From positions 1 through 64,000 of the forward strand of contig JAICGJ010000011.1 of assembly GCA_025923195.1 (NCBI GenBank): a DNA stretch of 64,000 nucleotides. Reading direction: 5' to 3'. A program made the position numbers and the translations under genes. Positions 26,640 through 36,398 of this stretch are shown in pieces; within the stretch, counting starts at the first letter, position 1, and every line of letters starts with the position of its first letter. Origin of the DNA: Chryseolinea sp. Lineage in GTDB: Bacteria > Bacteroidota > Bacteroidia > Cytophagales > Cyclobacteriaceae. Below the pieces are notes generated by a model. That model did no database searches. It saw only the letters and a program-made list of their open reading frames with translations, and was not told where the DNA came from.

Positions 26640-29030
26640 TCAGAAGGGATATCCAATGGCGATATTAAAAATAAGATTCTCCTTTCGCCACGTCGAACTT
26701 CCGAAGTCAATATCGTCGACCACCCATGGATCGTCCACCAAATAAGGTTTTCGCAACGGAAATGCAATGTCGAGCCGAAGGACAAAAAAGCTGAAGTCAA
26801 ACCGAAATCCTAGTCCTGTACCTACAGCAAATTCACTGAGAAAAGTTTTAGAATTAAAAATTCCTTCTTGCCGCGGATCTTCCTCTGCTCTGGTGCTGTC
26901 CTTTTGAAGGAGCCAGATATTCCCTCCATCGAGGAATACCGCGCCTTTGAAAAATTTAACGATATCAAACCGGTACTCGATATTTCCTTCGATTTTGAGA
27001 TCGCCGCGCTGATCGATGAATTGTGTATTCGCTTCTGTATCTTCCCTGATATTATACGTCCCGGGCCCAAGTGACCTTGCTGGAAAAGCGCGAATACTAT
27101 TAGACCCTCCAATAGAAAACTGCTTGATGTAAGGCAATGTCTCTGCGTTCTTGTAAGCGTAGCCTGCGCCTACTATCACCCTTGTGGCTAGCTTATTACG
27201 GACGTCAAATTGCCAGTAATAACGGAAATCCACATCTCCTTTGACGTACTGTGAGTAAGGGAAATTAAAAATTTCTAGAGGCAAATCGCTCGACTTATTG
27301 AATTGACGTTGTATAGCATACATTAAATTACCTGCGATGTCAACATTTCCATTGAAATAAAAACTATGCGTACGGTATTTTTTCTTTTCAAATTTTGCGA
27401 GCGGATCTTCCTTAAATTGGCTGTTGTAGGTGTACGAATATCGCGTACCGATAATGAACTGATTTTGAAACGAATTTGCAAGGGCAGGATTCAACTCCAG
27501 CTGTTCTTTAAATGCGTCAGACTGTTTACTGGTCTTCACAAAGGTGATGTCAACGGGATGCAGTTCGTGGGTCTTCGATTTCGTTTCAAGCCAACTGTAT
27601 CCATAACTAACATTAAACGAGTTTAACTGGAAATAACCAACGCGATTTTGAAAATTGACACCCAGTTTGAATACAGTTTTAGGAATATACCTGCTATTTG
27701 CATAATTGATTCGAATTGGCGAGATAAAACGTGGCACTGTTAGACTCGACTCCAACCCCACTTCAAATGCGTTCAATGGTTCACCTTCGGTTTTACCCCC
27801 AAATTGAACTTCATATGCAGTATTCAATTTCAATTCAAACAATTCGGCTCCCTTTAAAAAGTTCCGGTTGGTGAACGTGAACGAAAGCCCGGGTCCGACG
27901 AAGTTATTTGACTTGGACAGCATCTGCATCTCCCCGCGAAGGGATTTCTTCTTTAGTGCAGTAAGAAAGATGTTGGTATCAAGCAATGCAGAATCCTTAT
28001 GTACTTCAGAAAACTTGATATTTACAAATTTGAACACACCAAGGCCCATGAGATGGTTCAAGGTATATTCCTGATCTTCCCGCCTGAAAATATTCCCCTG
28101 CTTGAAATTGATCATGCGTGTTATGACGCTGGGTCGAAAACTTCGTGCAGAATCCACATAATTGTATCCATCTATTTGCCTTGCGAACGATGATTCTGTC
28201 GCTGAATCCAGAGAAAGCTTGTAGCTCAAGTAAATATTTACATCGTTGATCTTGTAAATCCTTCTTGCTTTCGGGGGAATACCTTTCTCCAATCTGAGCG
28301 CGACGTTTACTTTCTTTTTCCCAACCGTGCTGTCTGCCTCAAAAATTAGATAACGGTCATCGAAATAGTAAAAACCAACATTTTCTAACTCTTTCTCTAT
28401 GCGCGACTGCTCAGCCTGCATTCGCTCCAGGTCGTACCTTTGCTTTTCCTTTAGCAGCGATGTTTCCCGGACTGTTTTCAAAATGGAGCGATATACACTG
28501 TCCCTGGGCGTTGGGTACCTGATACTGTCCAAGCGATAGGGACTTGGAAGAACAACATTGTAGATTACTTTCGTTTCATGCTTTTTCGCCTTGGTTTCAT
28601 AACTCACGCTGGATTGGAAATAACCTTGATTGTGAAGTTGTCCATTCAGTGTCTTGGCCGTACGCTCAGGTGTAACGTCTGAAAATAATACAGGTGGCTT
28701 GCCAAGTTTATTTTTAATGAAACTCTTAAGCCCTTTTTCTTTCTTTGGCGTTCCCGCAATGTAGTAGAACCAAACACCGGTTCTCATGCCTAGAAATTTT
28801 TTGTTAGGCTTTGGCATTATGTACTCCTCGAGCTCACTTCGTAACACTTTCTTTCGCCCAACTCTTTTTCCCTGTGTGTCAAAGTTTATTTCCGAACCCG
28901 CATAAAAAGACTCGCCCTCCTTCAGGAATTTTGTTGCGGTGCACCCAAAGATGCTAAGGCCGAACGACAAAAGGAGAAACCCGTTGAACACTTTTCGCAA
29001 AGCATCAGCGATTCTTTTCTTACCACCCAT
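26640..29030 (-). CDS. tamL: TamL: BamA-like outer-membrane lipoprotein
   Basis: A 796-residue protein from the ATG at 29030. The signal sequence ends in a lipobox, LSIFGC, with Cys30 as lipidation site. POTRA-like regions (about 40-400) precede a C-terminal Omp85 barrel with the conserved GGSNSIRAFPARSLGPGTY and a late RFDFSFFVLRLDIAFPL. In Bacteroidota this lipoprotein form of TamA is called TamL and partners TamB. The chosen start follows the tamB stop (29038) by eight bases and has AAGGAG in front of it. It inserts or exports outer-membrane components or aids lipid traffic with TamB; exact substrates are unknown. Confidence 0.92.
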   Translation of the reverse strand: MGGKKRIADALRKVFNGFLLLSFGLSIFGCTATKFLKEGESFYAGSEINFDTQGKRVGRKKVLRSELEEYIMPKPNKKFLGMRTGVWFYYIAGTPKKEKGLKSFIKNKLGKPPVLFSDVTPERTAKTLNGQLHNQGYFQSSVSYETKAKKHETKVIYNVVLPSPYRLDSIRYPTPRDSVYRSILKTVRETSLLKEKQRYDLERMQAEQSRIEKELENVGFYYFDDRYLIFEADSTVGKKKVNVALRLEKGIPPKARRIYKINDVNIYLSYKLSLDSATESSFARQIDGYNYVDSARSFRPSVITRMINFKQGNIFRREDQEYTLNHLMGLGVFKFVNIKFSEVHKDSALLDTNIFLTALKKKSLRGEMQMLSKSNNFVGPGLSFTFTNRNFLKGAELFELKLNTAYEVQFGGKTEGEPLNAFEVGLESSLTVPRFISPIRINYANSRYIPKTVFKLGVNFQNRVGYFQLNSFNVSYGYSWLETKSKTHELHPVDITFVKTSKQSDAFKEQLELNPALANSFQNQFIIGTRYSYTYNSQFKEDPLAKFEKKKYRTHSFYFNGNVDIAGNLMYAIQRQFNKSSDLPLEIFNFPYSQYVKGDVDFRYYWQFDVRNKLATRVIVGAGYAYKNAETLPYIKQFSIGGSNSIRAFPARSLGPGTYNIREDTEANTQFIDQRGDLKIEGNIEYRFDIVKFFKGAVFLDGGNIWLLQKDSTRAEEDPRQEGIFNSKTFLSEFAVGTGLGFRFDFSFFVLRLDIAFPLRKPYLVDDPWVVDDIDFGSSTWRKENLIFNIAIGYPF

Positions 29031-29037
29031 TTTACTA

Positions 29038-32000
29038 CTACTCCTTTGCATTCGCTTTAAAAAGTTCACGGAATGTGTTGTAATCTTTAATGTAAATAAG
29101 ACCCATGCCGGTCTCAATAACCTCACCGTCAAGCATATCGTAGTTGCTTTGGCGGAATCCTGTTATTCGAAAGCGTCCGTCTTCCGTAAGTTTGTATTCG
29201 AGACCCAGGTCGCCGATATAATCCGTAGCCGAATTTTGAGTGTCTCCCTCCACCTCAAGATTTCCCGAAACCTTCACGACTAGCCTGTCGTCTAGCAAAC
29301 TCTTTGACAGGCCTAATTGTAATTCCGTTTGACCTTCCCCGCTTCCAGTTGAGTAGTCTTCATAAGACTTTACGTCAAATGATAACTCTACCCCTTCGAC
29401 ATTCTCCGATAAACGGTTCAGTTGTTCGGAAAGAAGTCTGCTCACACTTTGCCTCGCTGTGCTTTCTAAATCTCCTCCTGCCTCGCTGTTTAGCGGATCA
29501 TCAGAGATGAAACGCCTAAGCACAAGTAGGGCGAAGACCTGTTTATTCAAATCCGATTCCCTGGTATTGATGTCCCGGATTTTTCCGTAGACCACCCCGC
29601 CCATGGCATTTCGCTCGTCCTCCGGCATATCGAGTGCGAAACTTATTTCGGGTGACAGCATTTGACCTTTTATAATCAGGTACACTAAAAAATTTAGCCG
29701 CTGCTTGTACATATTGAGTTGTTCGTCACTGTCGTTTCCAGTTACGAAAAGGTCTATCGGTGCTGTTTCAACCTCGTTTATAGCCCGGATATTCATATCA
29801 GCGTCGGTCGGATTTCCAGACCAGATTATAGTACTTCCCTTCTCAATTAAGAATTTGCGCTTCACGAACTTGTAAAACGAGAGATCATAACTTCCTTCTG
29901 AAATTTCATAACGGCCTGAAAGAAGCATATCGCCAGTCGGATCCATATCGAGGGTCAACGTCGAATTTCCTTTAACCGAAAGCTTGTCACCTGTCAACGG
30001 ATCGATGATGATGTTAAAGGTTTCTTTGTCATTGAGTTCGATGTTTGCAGAAAGGTCGATGCCCCTGAACGAGGATTTTATCGTGTCGCGTGGATCGATG
30101 CCAGCAAGGAATGGATCATCCTTGGCATCGCGATCCACAAAGACGACAATGCCTTGCTGTTCCAGTACACCCTTTTCCGACTGCGGGATAACGTAGGTGA
30201 AGTCGCTGTCATCACTTAAATTGATATTCATGTCAATAACCGGTTGAGTAAAGGTCCCCGTAATTTTCGCCTTGGTGCTAAGTCTTACTTTTCCGTAGAA
30301 GAGTTCATTGTCTTTTTCTGTGGAGTTTAAGACTTGGAAATTGGTGGCGTTCAGATCCAGATTCATATTGAAATCCTGAGACTCCGCCCACGCAATGTTC
30401 CCGTCAATTTTGGCGAGATTATTTTCGTGATCTTTGATTTCAAAGTCCGACAAGATCATTTGACGATCCTTGATCGTGATGGTCTCATCTTCCAAGATGA
30501 ATTCGCTGTTGATTGTGGATGGTGTAAACGATGCACCTGTGAAATTTAACATGCCGTTGATATCCGGTTGTTTCGCATCACCCGTGATTCTCACTTCGCC
30601 TTTCAATTGACCTTTTGTGTTTTTCAACTGTCCGACTGTCAAAGGTTCGATGCTGGCGAGGTCAAATTTTATAATTTCGGTTACAAAGTTTATTTCGGGC
30701 GTAGCTATATTTGATGTATAGTATCCTGCAGCCTTTAATGAGGTACTTTCACTTTCCAACCGCAGATCTATATTCAACGGTCCGGACGATGTTTGTCCCA
30801 AAGCCAGAGAAAGGTCACCCCAAGGATGATCCAAAATGTTCAGGTCCGCGATTGTCAGGCTAGTTGTGAAAGCCCCCGTCGCTGAAGACATCATATTAAA
30901 GTCTCCATTGGCCAGACCATCAATTGGTGTTGCGCCTTCAACCAGTCTTGTTATGTTTTGAAGGTTGAGGTCCTTAAATACAATCGAAACGATGGAGTCT
31001 GCATCGTTGCTCGTTTTCAGGGCTATCATTTCATTTATGTTGGTAATGGAAAAATTATGAGCCCGCATACCCTTAGATGTGAACTGCAAGGAATTATCGG
31101 GCGGTGTAGTCCATGGCGCATAATTCATGATCACTTCATTCTGCAGGAACCTGAACTGAAATACTTTTTCAAGGCTGTGGAAAACTCCTCCTAGAACATA
31201 CTTATCTTTTTGAAGTGAATCCAGGATCACCAATTTTGTCCGAATAGAATCGTTCGCAACGTTGCCTTCCAATCTTAATGCTTCCATCCGAATAGTATCC
31301 CTGCTTAGCTTGCGAGCAGCGAGCGTATAGCGGAGACGTTCGCTATCAGAAGTCACGTCAAATAGGATTGAATCAGCCTTAATTCCAGCATAACCCATTT
31401 TGGCCAGGCCTATCCGAAGATCCATTCGATCTGCCTTGCTGTCAAATTCGCCCATGATTTCCCCAGGAATAAATGGATCAAGGTCAGGTATAAGTATTTC
31501 GGTGAGCAAATCGGTATTCTTGATCGTGAGGTCAAACTTGAAATCCTGCGCGTCAACGGGTTTTTCGTAGGTAGTGTCGTGCATGGAAAAATATTGATTG
31601 AAGTGCCGCTTGATAACCTCCGGCAGACTGTAAAGATTTATTTTACCTTTAAAGTTTGCGTCGACAATATCTGACTGGACCTTAATTTCGCTTTGGCCCT
31701 CCTGATCGATTGACGCAAACAGAAGCGAGTCAACGGCATACATATCTTTACCGTTAAAGACTGCAAACTTTCGAATGGCCAGGTCTCCATTGATCAGTCT
31801 AAAATCAGACGTAGCAAGATCAACGTCGATAGTTCCTCGAGCCTTTAAGGGACGCTCGGAAAAATTCAGGGCCTTAAAGTCGGCATTCTTAAGTTCCAGG
31901 GTAAAGCGATAATGAGGTACTGACTCGTTGTAGTTCAAGTCACCCTTAAGTCGGACGTCAAGATTTTCATCAGGAAGTACGGCCAATCCTGAGAAGAAAT

Positions 32001-34005
32001 ATTTCTTTAAAGAACCATCGAGTGTAAAGTTCTTGTATTCATATTCCCGAAAGACGAAATTGAAGATCTTCAAATTGACTTTCGTATTTAGCTCCTCCAT
32101 ACTTAACCCTGAGCCATCCACAGCGGCTGTTAAGCTAATCGGTCCGAAAACCTCCTCCTGTTTCAAAAGCTTTCCAGTTTGAAATTTATTTACACTCAAT
32201 AAAGCTTTGTAGCTGCTCACACCGGATTCTCGATTCCTGTCCAATTCTGCATTTATCTTAATTTCTCCGAAATTGCTGGTAATCGTACTCTTTACAGTAG
32301 GCGATTGCATCGTTCCTTTCAAGCTTCCCGTTATATTCAGCCATTCCGGCAATGCGATAGCAGCGGGTATGAGAGTATCAGGAAGGATGGCGTGAACATC
32401 CTTCGCCGTTGTATAAAACTTCTCAAGTTTAAGTGTAACATAAGGATCATCCCGTTTGCTCAGGTGAATTGTGCCTTTTGCATCAAGACGAGTTTCTTGC
32501 AGGGTCGCGATATTGAGATGTCTTACGGTAAGATTTTTCAAAACGCCAGTCAATCCGGCATCTACCGAGATGGTTGTGGCCGTTGGTAGTGTTATTGGCA
32601 GACTGTCGAACAAAGCCGGGGCAAATAGGCGTATATCTTCAACGCCAATGATCGATTTTTCTATAGAGAGATCAATGGATGCACCCGGATATGTATCTGA
32701 AATTGTTTTAAGCGAGGGGTACTTGGCGCTGGCTGTGAGCTGAAGTCTGCTATGCCTTGAAATAAGCTTGAGGTTGTCAACCTGCAGGGAGGTGTCATTT
32801 AGCGCAATGGTTGTGGAGAACGATTCCACGCTTACGCCACTTCGATCCTTAAACGAAAAGGCCGCAAGCTCGCCAGTGATATCGGTACCTACCAATTTAA
32901 TATTGTTGGCTTCAGTAGTCAGATTTGTAATCCAAATATGATCCGGATCAAATTGCCCCCGCTGAAATGGCTGGTTAAAATCATGGTATTGGATGCTGTT
33001 GTTTGACAAGTCAAGTTCCACCAGTGTAATATCCCATGAGTCGCCGGGCGGATTCGATGGTTGGATCCTTTCTTCAGCTTCGTTCTTTTGAAATCCCTCC
33101 ATTTGGTGATATGACGCGAACGTGTTTTGGAGCGAAAATTTACGAAGGTCGATGGTGTGATTTTTTAAGTCGATTACCTCGGCTTCCAGCACAAGTTCTC
33201 CCAGATTTAGGTTTATGATCTGGCCCGTACCTTGATGGTTGTATAGTGCCTGGATATTTTGAAACATTACAGCATTAACACCGATATCGAAAGAGATTGG
33301 CTGATTGGTGCTATCCGGTACGACAGTGACCGTGTCGACCGTCGTCTTCGTTTGTACAATATTAGCCCTTACATTTTCAAGATCGATTTCGTCAATTTTG
33401 ATAATCGAGTTTTCAAGGTCTAATTCTTCCATACTGATCTCTAGGGCGCCTAGGGTTACCGTCATGTCGTTGCCCATTAAGCGATCGTCAAAAGAAAGAC
33501 GAATATCATTTAAAGCTATGTTGCCGACGGAGAATTTCCATGGAGCTTGTGTAGTATCAGGTGCCACGGCAGAATCACCTGCGAAGGCCTCTATTATATA
33601 GTCAAAGTTAAAAGAGCTATCGCGTTGAGATCGCTGCACCGACCCTGTGAAGTCAGAGAGCTCGATGTCGTTGAGCTGAATAGTCTGACGTGTTAGTTTC
33701 CATAGATCAGTATTGATGGAAAGCTCTCCGGCGTAGAGCAGGGTGTCTTTTCGCTGATCTTGCAGGTAAAGTCCATTTAGTACAATACTCTTCGGTAACG
33801 AGAGACTAATGTGGTCAAGGCTGACTTCTGTTCCAATCTTGCTCTCGAGAAAAGAAACTGCTTCCTGAACGAGTTTATTTTGTACGAATGGAATTTGTAT
33901 GGCGAGCGCAATTAATATAAGGAGGCTGAAAAGTGAAAGGGATATCCAACCAATTACTTTTAATACAATTATCAGGTACTTTTTTGACTTCCCTTGGAAC
34001 TTCAT
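29038..34005 (-). CDS. tamB: TamB: translocation and assembly module protein (DUF490)
   Basis: A 1655-residue envelope-spanning protein with one N-terminal anchor (VIGWISLSLFSLLILIALAIQIPFV). The long middle is a repeating beta structure of AsmA type, with many short 'LxNIxLxxxLxxIxxL' units, and the C-terminal DUF490 domain is clear (about 1250-1600: LEQQGIVVFVDRD, GNSTLTLDMDPTGDMLLSGRYEISEG, WSGNPTDADMNIRAINEV). It forms a hydrophobic groove linking the two membranes and works with an Omp85 partner, here TamL directly downstream. Roles in phospholipid transport to the outer membrane and in barrel assembly are known for relatives. Confidence 0.93.
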   Translation of the reverse strand: MKFQGKSKKYLIIVLKVIGWISLSLFSLLILIALAIQIPFVQNKLVQEAVSFLESKIGTEVSLDHISLSLPKSIVLNGLYLQDQRKDTLLYAGELSINTDLWKLTRQTIQLNDIELSDFTGSVQRSQRDSSFNFDYIIEAFAGDSAVAPDTTQAPWKFSVGNIALNDIRLSFDDRLMGNDMTVTLGALEISMEELDLENSIIKIDEIDLENVRANIVQTKTTVDTVTVVPDSTNQPISFDIGVNAVMFQNIQALYNHQGTGQIINLNLGELVLEAEVIDLKNHTIDLRKFSLQNTFASYHQMEGFQKNEAEERIQPSNPPGDSWDITLVELDLSNNSIQYHDFNQPFQRGQFDPDHIWITNLTTEANNIKLVGTDITGELAAFSFKDRSGVSVESFSTTIALNDTSLQVDNLKLISRHSRLQLTASAKYPSLKTISDTYPGASIDLSIEKSIIGVEDIRLFAPALFDSLPITLPTATTISVDAGLTGVLKNLTVRHLNIATLQETRLDAKGTIHLSKRDDPYVTLKLEKFYTTAKDVHAILPDTLIPAAIALPEWLNITGSLKGTMQSPTVKSTITSNFGEIKINAELDRNRESGVSSYKALLSVNKFQTGKLLKQEEVFGPISLTAAVDGSGLSMEELNTKVNLKIFNFVFREYEYKNFTLDGSLKKYFFSGLAVLPDENLDVRLKGDLNYNESVPHYRFTLELKNADFKALNFSERPLKARGTIDVDLATSDFRLINGDLAIRKFAVFNGKDMYAVDSLLFASIDQEGQSEIKVQSDIVDANFKGKINLYSLPEVIKRHFNQYFSMHDTTYEKPVDAQDFKFDLTIKNTDLLTEILIPDLDPFIPGEIMGEFDSKADRMDLRIGLAKMGYAGIKADSILFDVTSDSERLRYTLAARKLSRDTIRMEALRLEGNVANDSIRTKLVILDSLQKDKYVLGGVFHSLEKVFQFRFLQNEVIMNYAPWTTPPDNSLQFTSKGMRAHNFSITNINEMIALKTSNDADSIVSIVFKDLNLQNITRLVEGATPIDGLANGDFNMMSSATGAFTTSLTIADLNILDHPWGDLSLALGQTSSGPLNIDLRLESESTSLKAAGYYTSNIATPEINFVTEIIKFDLASIEPLTVGQLKNTKGQLKGEVRITGDAKQPDINGMLNFTGASFTPSTINSEFILEDETITIKDRQMILSDFEIKDHENNLAKIDGNIAWAESQDFNMNLDLNATNFQVLNSTEKDNELFYGKVRLSTKAKITGTFTQPVIDMNINLSDDSDFTYVIPQSEKGVLEQQGIVVFVDRDAKDDPFLAGIDPRDTIKSSFRGIDLSANIELNDKETFNIIIDPLTGDKLSVKGNSTLTLDMDPTGDMLLSGRYEISEGSYDLSFYKFVKRKFLIEKGSTIIWSGNPTDADMNIRAINEVETAPIDLFVTGNDSDEQLNMYKQRLNFLVYLIIKGQMLSPEISFALDMPEDERNAMGGVVYGKIRDINTRESDLNKQVFALLVLRRFISDDPLNSEAGGDLESTARQSVSRLLSEQLNRLSENVEGVELSFDVKSYEDYSTGSGEGQTELQLGLSKSLLDDRLVVKVSGNLEVEGDTQNSATDYIGDLGLEYKLTEDGRFRITGFRQSNYDMLDGEVIETGMGLIYIKDYNTFRELFKANAKE

Positions 34006-34051
34006 CTCGCTATTTAAAAAGGACCTTTTTATGAAGGACGAAAACTTGTTT

Positions 34052-34267
34052 TTATTGTTTTCCCGTCGTGAATAAAGAGGGTTTGAGCATTTCTTTTTTC
34101 TTCAGCAATTCATCCTTGTTATCGCCTTTGGCACCAACCACCATATCCGACATCGTGGGGTTTTGCCCCATCGTGCTGGAGTTCACACTTGTGGTTGACG
34201 CGAAAGTTGCTTTTCCAGTTTTATCCTCTTGATTGGGATGGCGCTGGATATGATTTCTGCGTTTCAT
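34052..34267 (-). CDS. Small basic hydrophilic protein, function unknown
   Basis: A 71-residue protein, MKRRNHIQRHPNQEDKTGKA at the start, polar throughout, with Met-rich NSSTMGQNPTMSDMV in the middle and a Lys-rich KDELLKKKEM near the end. No signal, membrane segment or motif. It lies between the terminator at 34283-34318 and tamB (46 bases). Its position among stress-type genes is the only hint of role. Confidence 0.5.
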   Translation of the reverse strand: MKRRNHIQRHPNQEDKTGKATFASTTSVNSSTMGQNPTMSDMVVGAKGDNKDELLKKKEMLKPSLFTTGKQ

Positions 34268-34282
34268 ATTTTAAGACAGTTT

Positions 34283-34318
34283 AAAATAAAAATCCCGGTC
34301 CTATTTCAAAACCGGGAT
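34283..34318 (-). terminator. Hairpin terminator after the DUF1328 gene
   Basis: Read on the minus strand, ATCCCGGT pairs with ACCGGGAT (34292-34299 and 34311-34318), followed by a T-rich run (complement of 34283-34291). It separates the DUF1328 gene from the small gene at 34052. Confidence 0.85.
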
Positions 34319-34336
34319 CTTACCTATTCGTTATCG

Positions 34337-34504
34337 TCACCTCTTAAAGATGCTAGCGCCAAATACTAGTGATAGTACAAAGAGTACTAAAAAGATAAAG
34401 AATAAGACTTTCGCAATTGAAGCTGCGCCTGCTGCAATACCTCCAAATCCAAAGATGGCGGCAACAATTGCAATAATTAGAAAAGTGATTGTCCAGCGTA
34501 ACAT
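34337..34504 (-). CDS. DUF1328 small membrane protein (YtjA-like)
   Basis: A 55-residue protein, [20 protein letters not shown] then [27 protein letters not shown]. The sequence is two helices with a Gly/Ala turn and the F/Y-GGIA motif, which define DUF1328. The ATG at 34504 fits the family; the in-frame start at 34567 adds an unrelated leader. Members are induced by stress in several bacteria; mechanism unknown. A terminator follows directly. The DUF2267 gene is 52 bases upstream on the same strand. Confidence 0.9.
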   Translation of the reverse strand: MLRWTITFLIIAIVAAIFGFGGIAAGAASIAKVLFFIFLVLFVLSLVFGASIFKR

Positions 34505-34556
34505 AAGAATTAAGTTTAATGGTTTAAAATTTATTTTAGATTCAAAAGTGAGGATG

Positions 34557-34994
34557 CTATGCAGCATCTTCTATAGCTACTTGTTTGAGTTCTTGTTTTA
34601 ATGAATAATGTAAAATATCTAAACCTAATAATCGGAAAAACTTGTCAAGCTTTCGGAGCACAACTATTACTGCATTCAGCGTTTCTATTTCAGAAGAAAA
34701 TAATTGTTGACCCTGATGGTATACTCCTTCCACAATTTCATCCAAATGATTGCTAGCGCTTTGTTTCTCATTGTACCTCCAATTACTGATGAACAGTAGC
34801 TGAAGCAACGATGGTGTTCGCTGGATAATGTTATTGATCTGCTCTTGAGACAAATTTTTTCTCAATTGAGAAATAACAGACCTGACGAGATAAACAATTT
34901 TTCGCGTTGAGGTAAATCCTAACTCGTTCTTAATTTCCCCAAAGAACCTCACCGCGAGTTCTTCCATGGATAAGTAATTTGTTGTGGATGTCAT
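34557..34994 (-). CDS. DUF2267-like protein
   Basis: About 145 residues from the ATG at 34994; an in-frame ATG at 35039 would add 15. The sequence [38 protein letters not shown] and [15 protein letters not shown] follow the DUF2267 pattern of two helical repeats (FLxxVxxxLG ... LRAVLxxLRxRL ... LPxxLRxxxxxGW), though many consensus residues differ. Proteins of this group are small, soluble, all-helical and of unknown function, often near stress genes. Likely cotranscribed with the DUF1328 gene. Confidence 0.7.
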   Translation of the reverse strand: MTSTTNYLSMEELAVRFFGEIKNELGFTSTRKIVYLVRSVISQLRKNLSQEQINNIIQRTPSLLQLLFISNWRYNEKQSASNHLDEIVEGVYHQGQQLFSSEIETLNAVIVVLRKLDKFFRLLGLDILHYSLKQELKQVAIEDAA

Positions 34995-35364
34995 ATGATA
35001 AGTTTGGTTTAGTCTTTCCCGTGTTGTTATGAATCTCATACCAGATTGAAAACTGGATTTTTCTTATCAAAAAAGGATATTAAGGCCTTCTGGTTGTGGA
35101 GGAATGTCTACGCTAACTAATCATAATCTCCACAAGTTGCTGTTTTACATGCAGCCGGAGCCAGACGGATGTGAAACAGCTCGACCTGTGTTTTACCCTT
35201 TTTCATGTAGCATTCTGGGCCATAGATGTGGAGAATGTTACCCGGAGGATACGGATAACAGGAGAAAAATGCGGGTTTAAAATTTTTTTGAGACTGGCAT
35301 AATGTTTTCTCCTTTTAGTAAGGAAGTCAAACAAAAATTACCAAAAAACTAAAACTCTAAAATT
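34995..35364. other. Intergenic gap of 370 bases between divergent stress-type genes
   Basis: No credible gene. TTGTGGAG near 35093 and CTCCACAA near 35131 can pair, and a third TGTGGAGAATG stands near 35228. The sigma-54-like element at 35295 serves the YtxH gene to the right. Confidence 0.4.
35295..35310 (+). promoter_or_regulatory. Sigma-54-like element before the YtxH-CsbD genes
   Basis: TGGCAT-AATGT-TTTCT, 70 bases before the ATG at 35365; predicted leader about 44 bases. Same TGGCAT and TTTC halves as the copies at 15771 and 18103. Confidence 0.45.
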
Positions 35365-35637
35365 ATGAATCTCGCAAATGATCCCAAAAACTTAATTGGA
35401 GGCTTTATAGCAGGCGCAGCCGTAGGCATTGCTATAGGAATGCTTCTAGCACCTTCTGAAGGCAAGAAAACAAGGCAAAAAATTGTCGAGGGTTCTGCCA
35501 AACTGAAAGATAATCTGGTGGGCTCCGTCAACGAGTCGATTGAGAAACTTAAAGAGCAGTTCAATACAAAAATTGATCAAGTAGCAAAGGAGGGGAAACA
35601 AAAGGTCGATTACACCAGTGAGAAAATAAAAGTCTGA
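35365..35637 (+). CDS. YtxH-family stress protein
   Basis: A 90-residue protein: membrane helix GGFIAGAAVGIAIGMLLAPSEGKK followed by a long amphipathic helix with heptad character (VNESIEKLKEQFNTKIDQVAKEG). The GMLLAPxxGKKTR motif is the YtxH mark. It has a longer coiled tail than the copy at 11796. Followed after 40 bases by csbD-like and lipoprotein genes on the same strand. Membrane-anchored stress protein of unknown mechanism. Confidence 0.9.
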   Translation: MNLANDPKNLIGGFIAGAAVGIAIGMLLAPSEGKKTRQKIVEGSAKLKDNLVGSVNESIEKLKEQFNTKIDQVAKEGKQKVDYTSEKIKV

Positions 35638-35677
35638 AGTTTTTTGAATAAATAATTTTTCATCTAAAAACAAAGTT

Positions 35678-35863
35678 ATGAACAAGCTAACAATAGAGGG
35701 GAATTGGAATGAGATCAAAGGTAAGTTAAAACAAAAATACGGTGACCTTACCGACGACGACCTGGCTTTTGCAAAAGGAAAAGAGGACGAACTATATGGC
35801 CGATTACAGAAGAAGCTGGGTAAAACAAAAGAAGAAATAAAAAGAGAAATTGAAGAATTTTAA
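35678..35863 (+). CDS. CsbD-family stress protein
   Basis: A 61-residue soluble protein, MNKLTIEGNWNEIKGKLKQK and onward with YGDLTDDDLAFAKGKEDELYGRLQKKLGKTKEEIKREI. The GNWxxxKGKxKxxxGxLTDDDL signature is CsbD. Family members are abundant under general stress control and of unknown mechanism. It lies 40 bases after the YtxH gene and 29 bases before a GC-rich hairpin. Confidence 0.93.
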   Translation: MNKLTIEGNWNEIKGKLKQKYGDLTDDDLAFAKGKEDELYGRLQKKLGKTKEEIKREIEEF

Positions 35864-35892
35864 ATTAATTATCGAGTAAGCAAATCAATACG

Positions 35893-35912
35893 GCGCCATC
35901 GAAAGATGGCGC
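35893..35912. terminator. GAAA-capped hairpin after the CsbD gene
   Basis: GCGCCATC (35893-35900) and GATGGCGC (35905-35912) pair perfectly around a GAAA tetraloop. No T-run follows on the plus strand, so it may act as an RNA-end stabiliser between csbD and the lipoprotein gene and not as a classic terminator. Confidence 0.5.
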
Positions 35913-35941
35913 TAATAATATCTAACAAAAACAAACTGATT

Positions 35942-36394
35942 ATGAAACAGATTATTTTAGTCGCGATGCTAGCTAGCGTCGTCGTCTTGACCCAATGCAG
36001 CCGATCTACCGACAATAAAGTAGAGGAAACTCAGGATGAAATTGTCAAGGATATAAAGGAAGAGAAGGCAGAAGTGGCCCAGGACCTTCGCAAACTTCGT
36101 GATGACATAAATAATCGGCTGGACAAAGTTTCCAAGGAACTCGAAAAAGGGAGCATTGATGCAAGAAAAGATCTTGAAGATGTGAAGGAGAACCTTACTC
36201 ACCAGCGCGATAAGGTAGAAGAGGCACTGGATCAGATCAGCAATTCATCCGATGAGACTTGGGATGATATCCAGCAAGCTTCCAGAAACACAGCCGCGGA
36301 GATAAAGCTGGAATTCCAAAAGCTTGGAGAGAGAATTGACCTGGCTTTGGAAAAGGATTCTGACGGCGATACCGATGACGATAATGAAAAATAG
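35942..36394 (+). CDS. Coiled-coil lipoprotein
   Basis: A 150-residue protein from the ATG at 35942 (the frame opens at 35906 inside the hairpin region). Signal peptide with lipobox LTQC, Cys19 being lipidated. The rest is a highly charged coiled coil with heptads (EIVKDIKEEKAEVAQDLRKLRDDINNRLDKVSKEL) and an acidic end (DSDGDTDDDNE). It is probably held in the envelope by its lipid, with an elongated helix in the periplasm. It is followed at once by an OmpA-type lipoprotein gene; the pair may bridge membrane and peptidoglycan. No exact family named. Confidence 0.8.
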   Translation: MKQIILVAMLASVVVLTQCSRSTDNKVEETQDEIVKDIKEEKAEVAQDLRKLRDDINNRLDKVSKELEKGSIDARKDLEDVKENLTHQRDKVEEALDQISNSSDETWDDIQQASRNTAAEIKLEFQKLGERIDLALEKDSDGDTDDDNEK

Positions 36395-36398
36395 CAAT

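Noticed and set aside
26585-26800. N-terminal extension of the receiver gene
   Set aside because: It overlaps the end of tamL and reads as a non-domain leader; the receiver begins normally at 26584.
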